Shown piece after piece: positions 7,223-13,793 of a DNA stretch of 23,508 bases. The stretch lies in the NCBI GenBank assembly GCA_964393335.1, contig CAYMTN010000062.1:1-23508 (forward strand), given 5' to 3'. Numbering within the stretch: the stretch's first letter is position 1; each line of letters opens with the position of its first letter. A program made the position numbers and the translations under genes. Below the pieces are notes generated by a model, which searched no databases, had not been told where the DNA came from, and saw only the letters and a program-made list of their open reading frames with translations. This DNA comes from CAYMTN01 sp964393335 (GTDB lineage Bacteria > Chloroflexota > Anaerolineae > Aggregatilineales > Aggregatilineaceae).

Positions 7223-7243
7223 GTAGGAGCGTTTGCCGCGTCC
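7223..7243 (+). repeat. Degenerate left half of the palindromic repeat (copy d)
   Basis: GTAGGAGCGTTTGCCGCGTC matches the left half with two or three changes. It lies 13 bases upstream of the LexA-like dyad. Sequence resembling that dyad's right arm also precedes copy g, so the dyad could be repeat-derived. Confidence 0.55.
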
Positions 7244-7250
7244 AGGTTTT

Positions 7251-7279
7251 TTGCGCCAGAACGTTTGTTCTGGTATGAT
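7251..7279 (+). promoter_or_regulatory. Promoter with LexA-like dyad upstream of the TfoX-like gene
   Basis: TATGAT at 7274-7279 is a good -10; TTGCGC at 7251-7256 is a weak -35 at 17 bases. The whole spacer is the perfect inverted repeat CCAGAACGTTTGTTCTGG (7256-7273), which contains GAAC-N4-GTTC, the form of the Gram-positive-type LexA box. A repressor bound there would block the polymerase. LexA as the binder is an inference. Confidence 0.5.
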
Positions 7280-7317
7280 CGTGCCACATCGCACCGCGTA
7301 TACAAGGACACACGACC

Positions 7318-7659
7318 ATGAGCCAGCGCTACCAGCCCGATCACAAAGCCGCCCTCGACGCCATGCTGCTCGACGTACCCGGCGTCGCGGCGGGGCAGAT
7401 GTTCGGGCACCCGACCTACAAAATCGCAGGCAAGGTGTTCGCTACGTTGATGGAAAACGGGGTCACGGTGAAACTGCCGGACGATACCGCCGCCGAACTG
7501 CTCGCGCACGACAACGCCGTGCCGTTTGCGCCGATGGGCAACCCGATGCGGCAGTGGGTCCTGATCCAGGTCAGCAGCGCGGACGACTACGCCCGCCACC
7601 AGCCCTACCTGGAAGCGGCGCTCTCGTACGTGCTGGCCGGAGTCACGAAATCCAGATGA
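7318..7659 (+). CDS. Small TfoX N-terminal-like protein
   Basis: A 113-residue cytoplasmic protein. The segment VAAGQMFGHPTYKIAGKVFATLMENGVTVKL (about 21-51) follows the TfoX/Sxy N-terminal pattern (MFGG, then a short strand, GKxFA, then LK). TfoX_N proteins range from competence regulators to small proteins of unknown role. The usual C-terminal helical TfoX domain is absent. Ribosome site: ACAAGGACACACGACC before the ATG (AAGGA about ten bases upstream). The gene has its own promoter overlapped by a LexA-like dyad, which would fit control by DNA damage. It ends 12 bases from the convergent TIR gene. A YjbR-like or DUF-type assignment remains possible. Confidence 0.6.
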   Translation: MSQRYQPDHKAALDAMLLDVPGVAAGQMFGHPTYKIAGKVFATLMENGVTVKLPDDTAAELLAHDNAVPFAPMGNPMRQWVLIQVSSADDYARHQPYLEAALSYVLAGVTKSR

Positions 7660-7668
7660 CGCGGAGTT

Positions 7669-7682
7669 GTGTTACATAACAC
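7669..7682. terminator. Short dyad at the convergent TfoX-like / TIR gene ends
   Basis: GTGTTACATAACAC is a perfect inverted repeat that overlaps the TIR gene's stop codon (7672-7674) and lies 10 bases past the TfoX-like stop. It may end transcription in both directions. The stem is short and has no T run. Confidence 0.3.
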
Positions 7683-8322
7683 TCGTGGGACTGCGCCGCA
7701 GCATGTCGCGCAGGCCCTGCACCATGCGCCGGAGTCCGCCAGCGGTGAATTCGTCCGCGATCCGGCTCCGGTCGATGGCTTCGCCGCCGTTGGGTGCCCG
7801 CACGGGCAGCGGTTCACGGTACATGGCGCGGCCATCCGGCAGCGCCGGGTCGCTGCGCTGACGAAAATCGATCACGTGTTCGGACATGGTCCAGATCACC
7901 GGGTCGTTGCGCCGGATGCGCGTCCCACATTCGAGCAGGCGCATCATCAACTGGTGAAACGCGCGCTGGTAGCTGTTCTCGCGGATGAAATCGACCGGGC
8001 GGCGCGTGCGCAGCGGCCCCGGCGGGTCACAGGGCCGGGCCAGCACCGGGATCACCGGGCGGTAGGCTTCCAGGTACGCCTGCCACTCGACCGAGACGTG
8101 CGCCGCTTCGAGCGCGTCCGGCGAGAGGACCACGAGCATCATGCTTGAGTCGCCCAGCGCCTGCTCGATGCTGCGTCCCCAGTGGCGGCCAGGCCGGGCA
8201 TTCCGAACATCCACCCACACGTGCGCCCCGCTGCGACTCAGGTCGTCCGCCAGCCGCGTGACAAACACCTCGTCGCTGCGTGCGTAACTCACGAATATCT
8301 GCCGTTTTGATTCGATTGTCAT
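7672..8322 (-). CDS. TIR-domain protein
   Basis: A 216-residue protein with a TIR domain at about 7-130: RQIFVSYARSD starts the fold, followed by HVWVDV, the helix IEQALGDSS and the strand MMLVVLSPDAL. Glu79 in HVSVEW sits where the catalytic glutamate of NAD-cleaving TIR domains lies, so NADase activity is plausible. Residues about 135-216 are an unrecognised C-terminal part with a helical end (LRRMVQGLRDMLRR). The start at 8322 has AGGGAG about 13 bases upstream; a GTG one codon earlier would have better spacing. It stands alone: no Thoeris thsA, cyclase or NLR partner is nearby, so a defence role is only a possibility. Its upstream region carries two stacked dyads (8395-8440). Confidence 0.82.
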   Translation of the reverse strand: MTIESKRQIFVSYARSDEVFVTRLADDLSRSGAHVWVDVRNARPGRHWGRSIEQALGDSSMMLVVLSPDALEAAHVSVEWQAYLEAYRPVIPVLARPCDPPGPLRTRRPVDFIRENSYQRAFHQLMMRLLECGTRIRRNDPVIWTMSEHVIDFRQRSDPALPDGRAMYREPLPVRAPNGGEAIDRSRIADEFTAGGLRRMVQGLRDMLRRSPTSVM

Positions 8323-8357
8323 CACCAATGTTCCGCTCCCTAAGCGCATCTTTTTCA

Positions 8358-8385
8358 ATTGTACTGCGCTTAGCGGCCATGAAAC
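8358..8385 (-). promoter_or_regulatory. Candidate promoter of the TIR gene
   Basis: TACAAT at 8363-8358 is a good -10; the best -35 is GTTTCA (8385-8380) at 16 bases and is weak. The lack of a strong -35 next to dyads would fit an activated promoter. Confidence 0.35.
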
Positions 8386-8394
8386 GACCGCATG

Positions 8395-8440
8395 CGCGAA
8401 AATTCGCGGATTTTTCACGGAGCCGAATTTTTTGTGAAAA
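8395..8440. promoter_or_regulatory. Two stacked inverted repeats upstream of the TIR gene
   Basis: CGCGAA-AA-TTCGCG (8395-8408) is a perfect dyad just upstream of the TIR -35 region. TTTTCAC (8412-8418) pairs with GTGAAAA (8434-8440). They could be operators of the TIR gene. Confidence 0.4.
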
Positions 8441-8488
8441 TGGCGTATGGGGAGCATATTCGAACCGCGCATGATGCAGGGCCGCTCA

Positions 8489-8528
8489 GGGCGCAGGCGA
8501 ACCTGCGGCTCGGCAGCCGTGCCCCTGC
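8489..8528 (+). repeat. Palindromic intergenic repeat, right half (copy e)
   Basis: Outer stem GGGCGC / GTGCCC, inner hairpin CGAACC-TGC-GGCTCG (one mismatch), then CTGC where other copies have CTAC. Confidence 0.75.
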
Positions 8529-8700
8529 GAAAACATCCTGCGAGATGTCTGCGGTTGTACGTATGGAGGGACCATTTACTAAGATACGTCAGGCGCAGTA
8601 GTTGTCGGTAAAAGCGCGTACCTGCACCGGTTTGACCTACAACTAATCACCAATAACCAACTACCAACCTCCGTTGTGCGACTTCGTTCTGTTTCCTCCA

Positions 8701-9720
8701 TTAGAACGAGTCAAGCTGAGCGCTGACGAGGTCGTCGATGATGTCAAACGGCGTGACCGACACCTCGCTGACGTGCTCCGCGAAATCTTCGAGCGTGCCA
8801 AACTCGTGCCCGATCTGCGTCCCGGTATAGACGGCCATCACCGCGCCAAGTTTCAGCGCGTGGCCGAAGGGGCGTTTGTTCAGCCGCGCGGCGAGGTAGC
8901 CCGCGATCAGCGCTTCGGCGCGGCCACCGCGCGAGCCGGTCGCTTCCGGCCAGTCCGCCCGCCAGACGCCTTCCTCCGTCACCAAAAAGGCGCTTTCGCT
9001 CTGTTCCATCGCCACCAACACGCGCCGCACACCCTGGCGGCGCAGCATCTTGGCGCAGTAGATCACGTCTTCGTCGGCGCGGACCGGCATATTGAACAGG
9101 CCCTCTAGCTGCGTTTGCGTGACGTAGATCAATGCGGGCTTGGCCTGGATCGACTGTTTCAACGCTTCGCCGCCGCCCGCATTGATCGCCACCGCCGCGC
9201 CAATCGTCTGGGCCAGGCTGGTCAACTGCGCGTAGGTGTCGGTCCGCACGTCCCCCGGCAGGCTCCCGGCAAATACAACCGAATCGCCGGATTGGATCAG
9301 CTTGAGCAGCGTGTTCGAGACGGCCTGCCGGTCGGAGCGCGTCACACCTTCGCCGTCCTCCAAAATGACCGTTTCGTTGTTGTGGCCGGTATCCACGATC
9401 ACGATGTTGCTGCGCGTGCGTCCGGAGCGGCGCAGGATCGTCATCGGGAACTCCTCACCGGCCAACAGCGCATCGTAGGCGCGCCCGGTCGGATCGTCGC
9501 CCAGCAGTACGACCGCATGAGTCGCTACGCCCAACGCGTACAGCGCCCGTGAGACGTTCACGCCGCGCCCCGCCGGGTCCAGCCGCGTTGTTCCCGCCGT
9601 GCGGTTATGGTACCCTAACGCAATGAAATGTGTCGTCAGCGTGCGATCCAGCGACGGATTCAACGTGACGGTAATTACCTTAGGTCCGTGTGGCATCTCG
9701 CCTTGAACATCACTCGTCAT
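8701..9720 (-). CDS. PfkB/1-phosphofructokinase-like protein, probably a pseudokinase
   Basis: A 339-residue protein of the ribokinase/PfkB superfamily, nearest by motif to 1-phosphofructokinase and tagatose-6-phosphate kinase. The substrate half is kept: VTLNPSLDRT (18-27), PAGRGVNVSRALYALG (49-64) and AGSLPGD (151-157). The nucleotide and catalytic half is degraded. The family GAGD is GRAE (266-269), with Glu269 replacing the catalytic Asp. The KPN motif before the helix reads YVT (199-201). The usual SLGxxG strand-turn reads AMEQSE (237-242). It may bind a sugar phosphate without phosphorylating it efficiently. The start at 9720 (AAGGAG seven bases upstream) is preferred over a GTG one codon earlier. 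It is divergent from otsB with only 47 bases between them. Confidence 0.82.
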   Translation of the reverse strand: MTSDVQGEMPHGPKVITVTLNPSLDRTLTTHFIALGYHNRTAGTTRLDPAGRGVNVSRALYALGVATHAVVLLGDDPTGRAYDALLAGEEFPMTILRRSGRTRSNIVIVDTGHNNETVILEDGEGVTRSDRQAVSNTLLKLIQSGDSVVFAGSLPGDVRTDTYAQLTSLAQTIGAAVAINAGGGEALKQSIQAKPALIYVTQTQLEGLFNMPVRADEDVIYCAKMLRRQGVRRVLVAMEQSESAFLVTEEGVWRADWPEATGSRGGRAEALIAGYLAARLNKRPFGHALKLGAVMAVYTGTQIGHEFGTLEDFAEHVSEVSVTPFDIIDDLVSAQLDSF

Positions 9721-9767
9721 CACTCCACTCCTTCAAACCTTCACAGCCCTGTTCTGAGAGGACTCTT

Positions 9768-10577
9768 ATGTACTGGCAAACAGCGACGACCACGCTCTTA
9801 CAGCCCGTGATCCGCCGGGACCGGCTGGGCCTGGTCACCGACGTCGACGGCACGATCAGCCAGATCGTCGATCAGCCGGATGCGGCGCAGGTCACGCCGC
9901 GCAGCCGCGAACTGCTGCACGCGCTCCAGGCGCACCTGGCGCTGGTCGCGGTCGTATCCGGTCGGGGGGTCGCCGACGTGCGCCGCATGGTCGGGCTGCC
10001 CGAACTGACGTATATCGGCAATCACGGGCTGGAATGGTGGCGCGACGGGCGGATCGAGATCGCGCCCGGTGCCGCCGCCTTTCGTCCGGCGCTCGAAGCG
10101 GCCATCGACGCGCTGCGCGGCCATACCATGCCCGGCATGATCGTCGAAGACAAAACCGCGACGATCTCCGTACACTACCGCCAGACCGCCGATCCAACTG
10201 CCGCCGCCGCCACGCTGGCTCCCGTCTTGGAGCGGATCGCGGCTGAGCAGCAGTTGAGTCTGTTCCAGGGACGCATGATTTTTGAGCTGCGCCCCCCGGT
10301 CGATACCAACAAGGGCAGCGCCTTTCGCCTGCTGGTCGAACGCCATCACCTCGACGCGGCGCTCTACCTGGGCGACGATACGACCGATGTCGACGCGCTG
10401 CGCATGGCGCGCGAGCTGCGCCGCACCACGCCCTGTTACGCGCTGGGGCTGGGCGTCGAATCCGGCCACATGCCGCCCGCCGTGCACGAAAACGCCGATC
10501 TGCTGATCGCCGGCGTTCAGGATGTCGAGGTTTTTCTGGCCTGGCTGTTGAGCGCGGTCAGCGCATCCTCGACCTGA
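9768..10577 (+). CDS. otsB: Trehalose-6-phosphate phosphatase
   Basis: A 269-residue cytoplasmic HAD-superfamily phosphatase that releases trehalose from trehalose 6-phosphate. Motif I is TDVDGTI with nucleophile Asp25 and acid/base Asp27. VVSGR (motif II region), IGNHGLEWW and the cap strand TATISVHYR follow. FELRPPVDTNKGSA carries the conserved lysine, and LGDDTTDVDA is the metal-binding motif IV. Length matches the family. The start at 9768 follows GAGAGGAC; an in-frame start at 9690 would run into the divergent gene. The last 61 bases overlap the end of otsA on the other strand. The gene begins 47 bases from the PfkB-like gene, so its promoter must be very compact or lie inside that gene. 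Confidence 0.93.
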   Translation: MYWQTATTTLLQPVIRRDRLGLVTDVDGTISQIVDQPDAAQVTPRSRELLHALQAHLALVAVVSGRGVADVRRMVGLPELTYIGNHGLEWWRDGRIEIAPGAAAFRPALEAAIDALRGHTMPGMIVEDKTATISVHYRQTADPTAAAATLAPVLERIAAEQQLSLFQGRMIFELRPPVDTNKGSAFRLLVERHHLDAALYLGDDTTDVDALRMARELRRTTPCYALGLGVESGHMPPAVHENADLLIAGVQDVEVFLAWLLSAVSASST

Positions 10578-12043
10578 TCGTAGAACCACGTTTTTACGCC
10601 CGCGCCCTGCACCGTTTTGCGCAGCGCTTCCGCGCGCTGGCGGCGTTCGGCGGCGGGCATCGTCAGCGCGCGATGCATCGCTTCGGCGGCGCTGTAGATG
10701 TCAAAGGGGGAAACTGTCAGGGCATAACTGCCCAACTCGTAGTACGCGCCCGCGTGCTCCGAGAGCAGAATCACGCCGTCGCGCTGGTTGACCAGCGCGC
10801 CTTCTTTGGCGACCAGATTCATGCCGTCGGCCAGCGGGTTGACCAGCAGCACGTCGTAAAGCTGCATGGCCGCCAGCGCGCGGTGATAATTCTCGCCGAC
10901 CATGATCCGCACCGGTTCCCAGTACGGATCGCTGTATGCGGCGTTGATCATACCCGCCTGGGCCATGATCTGCTGGAGATAGTCCTGGTATTCGCCTACT
11001 TCCATGCGCGAAGGCACCAGCAGCGCCATCATCTGCACCTTGCCCCGGTGCTCCGGGTGGTGATCGAGCAGTGCCTGGTACGCCTCCAACCCGCGCAAGA
11101 TGTTCTTGCTCGGCTCGATGCGGTCCACGCGCAAAATCAGCTTACGATCGCCGATGAAATTCAGAATCTGCGACTTCAACAGCGGAACCTGCGGTTCTTC
11201 GATCATCGCCTGCAACTGATCGACATCGACTGAGATCGGGTAGGCCAGCGCGTCGATCTTACGCTCGTGATAGGTGATGCTGTCCCGGCTGCCGCGCGAA
11301 TGGGCGTCTTCCAGGAAGAACCGGCAGCACTGCACGAAATTGAACGCATCCCGCTTGGTCTGGAATCCGACACGGTCCGACGCCAGCAGGCTGCTCAAAA
11401 TGGCGTTGCGCATTTCTTCCGGCAGGATGCGCCACGCATCCGGGCCGGGCCAGGGAATGTGAATGAACGGCTGAATCTGCACCGCATCGCCCACCAATTC
11501 GCGCAGGTAGTGCGGCACGAGGTACAGGTGGTAATCCTGCGGGAAGACGATCACCGGGCGGTCCGAGTCTTTGACGCTGTCCGCGATCACCTCCGCGAAC
11601 AGCTTGTTGACCGCCACGTAGCCGCTGCGCCAGGCTTTCCACGTATCCCATGTGATGCTCGGCGTGCGGGGAATATCCCAAAGCTGGTGCTGGATGAACC
11701 ACAACAGCGGGTTGGCGATGACGTTGTAATACTGCTCGTAACGGCGTTTGCTCGGCTCGACCAGGCGCAGCAGCACGCCGTCCACTTCTTGCGCCGTCCC
11801 GTCGTGCTGCGCCACCCACTTACGATCCCCTTTGCTCAGCGCCGACGCGACCCACAGCACGTCGTGTTTTTCGGCGAGCGCGCCCAGCGCGGTCACCAGG
11901 CCGCCGCTGCCTCGCGTATACGTGATGTCTCCATTCGGCTTCTGGCTGAACGAAAACGGGCCGCGATTCGACGCGATCACGATCAGCGGTTTTTCACCAC
12001 TCTCTGCCGTCAGGTCATCCAGCGTATTCGCCTGGTCTGTCAT
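10517..12043 (-). CDS. otsA: Trehalose-6-phosphate synthase, GT20 family
   Basis: A 508-residue cytoplasmic glycosyltransferase that joins a glucosyl nucleotide donor to glucose 6-phosphate. ASNRGPFSF (24-32) and RGSGGLVTAL (44-53) form the N-terminal glycine-rich loop. PQDYHLYLVP (168-177) and FIHIPWPGPDAW (193-204) are acceptor-side motifs. RVDRIEPSKN (305-314) keeps the donor-phosphate Arg308 and Lys313, though most OtsA proteins read DRLDYTKG or similar. NPLADGMNLVAKE closes the donor site. Because of that variant loop a related GT20 activity (for example glucosylglycerol-phosphate synthase or a pseudo-sugar transferase) is possible, but otsB next door favours trehalose. AAGGAGG lies nine bases before the ATG at 12043. 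The tail overlaps otsB by 61 bases. Confidence 0.9.
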   Translation of the reverse strand: MTDQANTLDDLTAESGEKPLIVIASNRGPFSFSQKPNGDITYTRGSGGLVTALGALAEKHDVLWVASALSKGDRKWVAQHDGTAQEVDGVLLRLVEPSKRRYEQYYNVIANPLLWFIQHQLWDIPRTPSITWDTWKAWRSGYVAVNKLFAEVIADSVKDSDRPVIVFPQDYHLYLVPHYLRELVGDAVQIQPFIHIPWPGPDAWRILPEEMRNAILSSLLASDRVGFQTKRDAFNFVQCCRFFLEDAHSRGSRDSITYHERKIDALAYPISVDVDQLQAMIEEPQVPLLKSQILNFIGDRKLILRVDRIEPSKNILRGLEAYQALLDHHPEHRGKVQMMALLVPSRMEVGEYQDYLQQIMAQAGMINAAYSDPYWEPVRIMVGENYHRALAAMQLYDVLLVNPLADGMNLVAKEGALVNQRDGVILLSEHAGAYYELGSYALTVSPFDIYSAAEAMHRALTMPAAERRQRAEALRKTVQGAGVKTWFYDQVEDALTALNSQARKTSTS

Positions 12044-12377
12044 CAAAACGTGCCTCCTTGCGCTCCATCCCTCACCCTGCTTTCCGTCGCGCGATGGCAA
12101 AACCGGGCCAGTACGAGCCAGTCATCGACGGGGTTTACGCACGAGGAGCTGCCATCACCCGGCAAGAAAAATGCCCTTGTACAAGAGCGATTCGTCCCGT
12201 CGTCTGATCTGACTCACCAACCACATGCCCCATGCGGTTAAGACCCACACCTTATATTATACCACCCCGTACTGCTAACTCGTAACATGACCTACGGGGG
12301 AAAACCACCCGGAGCAGGAGCGAAATTCCCCGCCCCAGGGAGGAAACAATTGGGGAGATCAAACCGCCGCCCGGTAG
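12044..12377 (-). other. otsA leader and spacer before the zinc-ribbon gene
   Basis: 334 bases without a gene. On the minus strand it holds the end region of the zinc-ribbon gene (12290-12377), the otsA promoter (12256-12285) and a leader of about 205 bases. TCCCC / GGGGA pairs near 12337-12357 make only a weak hairpin after the zinc-ribbon stop. No known riboswitch was recognised in the leader. Confidence 0.5.
12256..12285 (-). promoter_or_regulatory. Candidate promoter of otsA with a long leader
   Basis: A perfect TATAAT at 12261-12256; the -35 candidate TTACGA (12285-12280) at 18 bases is weak. Transcription would begin near 12249, about 205 bases before the start codon. Confidence 0.5.
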
Positions 12378-13615
12378 TCAATTGGCAATCGCCAGCGTAT
12401 CGCAGTCTGCGCCGCCCGTGAGATACAGCTTGAGCGTGACCTTCATGCCGATCTCGTACCGGTCCCAGGTAGACTGGTCGGAATAGGCGCAATCGTGCGT
12501 ATCGCCGTTCGTCTCGCGCACCACGACGGTATACGTTTCGTGCCGCGCCCCGATACGTTCCTCGCCATAGCGCCCGGTGGCGCTCGCCAGCGTGACCGGC
12601 GGCCAGTCGGGCGGCGGAAGTTTGGCGTCGCCGCCAGCGGACACCTTACGTTTGTAGTCCCAGCGATCGACCGTGTAGCTGCACCACATGTCATAGATGG
12701 GTTCGGAGCGATAATCCTGCACAGTTTTGCACTCGCGCCGGAAACTACCGTCGCCCTGGTCCACGTCCTTACATTCCTGGTGCGATCCGTCCGGCACCTG
12801 GCGCGATCCGTGCTCGCGGCGGTCGCACGTTTTGCCGTAGGCGTCGGCGGGCACCTGGTCGTCCCACGCGGAGCTGCTGTGCGGCTGGTAATCCTGAATC
12901 TCGACGGTGCGCTGCCACGACAGCGCGTAAACCTGCCCACTGGTTTCCTTGCGATAACTCAGCGCGTACACGGCGGCGATCACGATCACCGCCAGCAGCA
13001 GCACGCCACCGGCGATCAGCCATTCTTTTTTGCGGAGGCCCAAAAACGACGGTTTCGGCGCTTCTGCCTGCACGCGCTGCATTTCCGCGTCGAACTGGTC
13101 TTTCACCACGTCGCGCCGCGTATCGGAATCAGCGCGCCCGGTGCCGATCACGCGCTCGGCTTGCAGCGGGGCGGGCTGGCCGGTCGCCAAGTCCGCGCCG
13201 CACTCGGTGCAATACGTGCTGGCGGCGCTGTTCGGCTGGCTGCACGCCGGGCAGATTTTGTCCGCGCCGACATATTTGTGATCTTCCAGCGCGACCATGT
13301 CTTCTTCGGCGGGGAAATAGCGCCATGCCGGGTCTTGCGCCGCGCCGCAGTTCGGGCAGTGACGGTGAGTCACGCCCAGCAGTTTTTGCGTGCCGCAGTA
13401 NNNNNNNNNNNNNNNNNNNNNNNNNNNNNNNNNNNNNNNNNNNNNNNNNNNNNNNNNNNNNNNNNNNNNNNNNNNNNNNNNNNNNNNNNNNNNNNNNNNN
13501 CGCAGTTCGGGCAGTGACGGTGAGTCACGCCCAGCAGTTTTTGCGTGCCGCAGTATTTGCAGTCCCACAGCATTTGATACGTGCCCGCGCCGTGCCGGGA
13601 GGTTGTGTCTGGCAT
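12378..13615 (-). CDS. Double zinc-ribbon, single-span membrane protein (spans an assembly gap)
   Basis: The reading frame is interrupted by 100 N, but the 55 bases on each side are identical. Removing the Ns and one copy gives one open frame of 360 residues. The N-terminus holds two zinc ribbons, Cys19/22 with Cys35/38 and Cys70/73 with Cys84/87, both expected in the cytoplasm. A linker leads to one membrane span (about 147-168, WLIAGGVLLLAVIVIAAVYAL) and an outer domain of about 190 residues with several Cys, Tyr and Trp residues. The function of the outer domain is not recognised. The start at 13615 (MPDTTSRHG) is weakly supported by AAAGGTC about eight to ten bases upstream. It lies 178 bases downstream of the receiver/transposase-like gene on the same strand. 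Confidence 0.75.
13346..13555. other. Assembly gap of 100 N flanked by a 55-base duplicate
   Basis: Bases 13346-13400 and 13501-13555 are identical, with exactly 100 N between. This is what two overlapping contig ends leave when a scaffolder joins them without merging. The true sequence is probably 155 bases shorter here. Confidence 0.85.
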
Positions 13616-13684
13616 ATACGATGACCTTTGTTACGGGATACGCGCGCAGCACGTAGAATCTGCCCGCAGATTGTACTGCGCTCA

Positions 13685-13736
13685 CCTCAAAAAACCGGGC
13701 GGGGGCGAACCTGCGGTTCGGAGCGCCGCCCGTACC
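13685..13736 (+). repeat. Palindromic intergenic repeat (copy f)
   Basis: Outer stem GGGCGG (13697-13702) / CCGCCC (13726-13731) differs from the usual GGGCGC / GCGCCC by a paired change. The inner hairpin CGAACC-TGC-GGTTCG is perfect (13706-13720). The preceding CCTCAAAAAACC is shared with copy g. It lies directly downstream of the receiver/transposase-like gene. Confidence 0.8.
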
Positions 13737-13793
13737 AAAACCATGCTGCCAACCGCCTCGATCGCAGTGCGCGAAACCTGACCGGTTCCTCCG

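Larger units (their letters stand above)
8323..8700. other. Gap between the TIR and PfkB-like genes, no gene
   Basis: The 378 bases contain the TIR promoter region. Beyond it are two dyads, repeat copy e (8489-8528) and an AT-richer stretch (8630-8700) ending at the PfkB-like stop. TAGTTGT (8599-8605) and ACAACTA (8639-8645) form a loose inverted pair. No reading frame with a ribosome site is seen. Confidence 0.6.

Noticed and set aside
7672..8322. TIR gene as part of a Thoeris or other named defence system
   Set aside because: No thsA, cyclase, NLR or other partner lies nearby; the neighbours are a TfoX-like gene and a sugar-kinase-like gene.
11267..12241. Plus-strand open frame of 324 codons
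   Set aside because: It is antisense to otsA and its leader, with no recognisable domain.
12495..13517. Plus-strand open frame through the N gap
   Set aside because: It is antisense to the zinc-ribbon gene and is kept open only because the Ns carry no stop codons.
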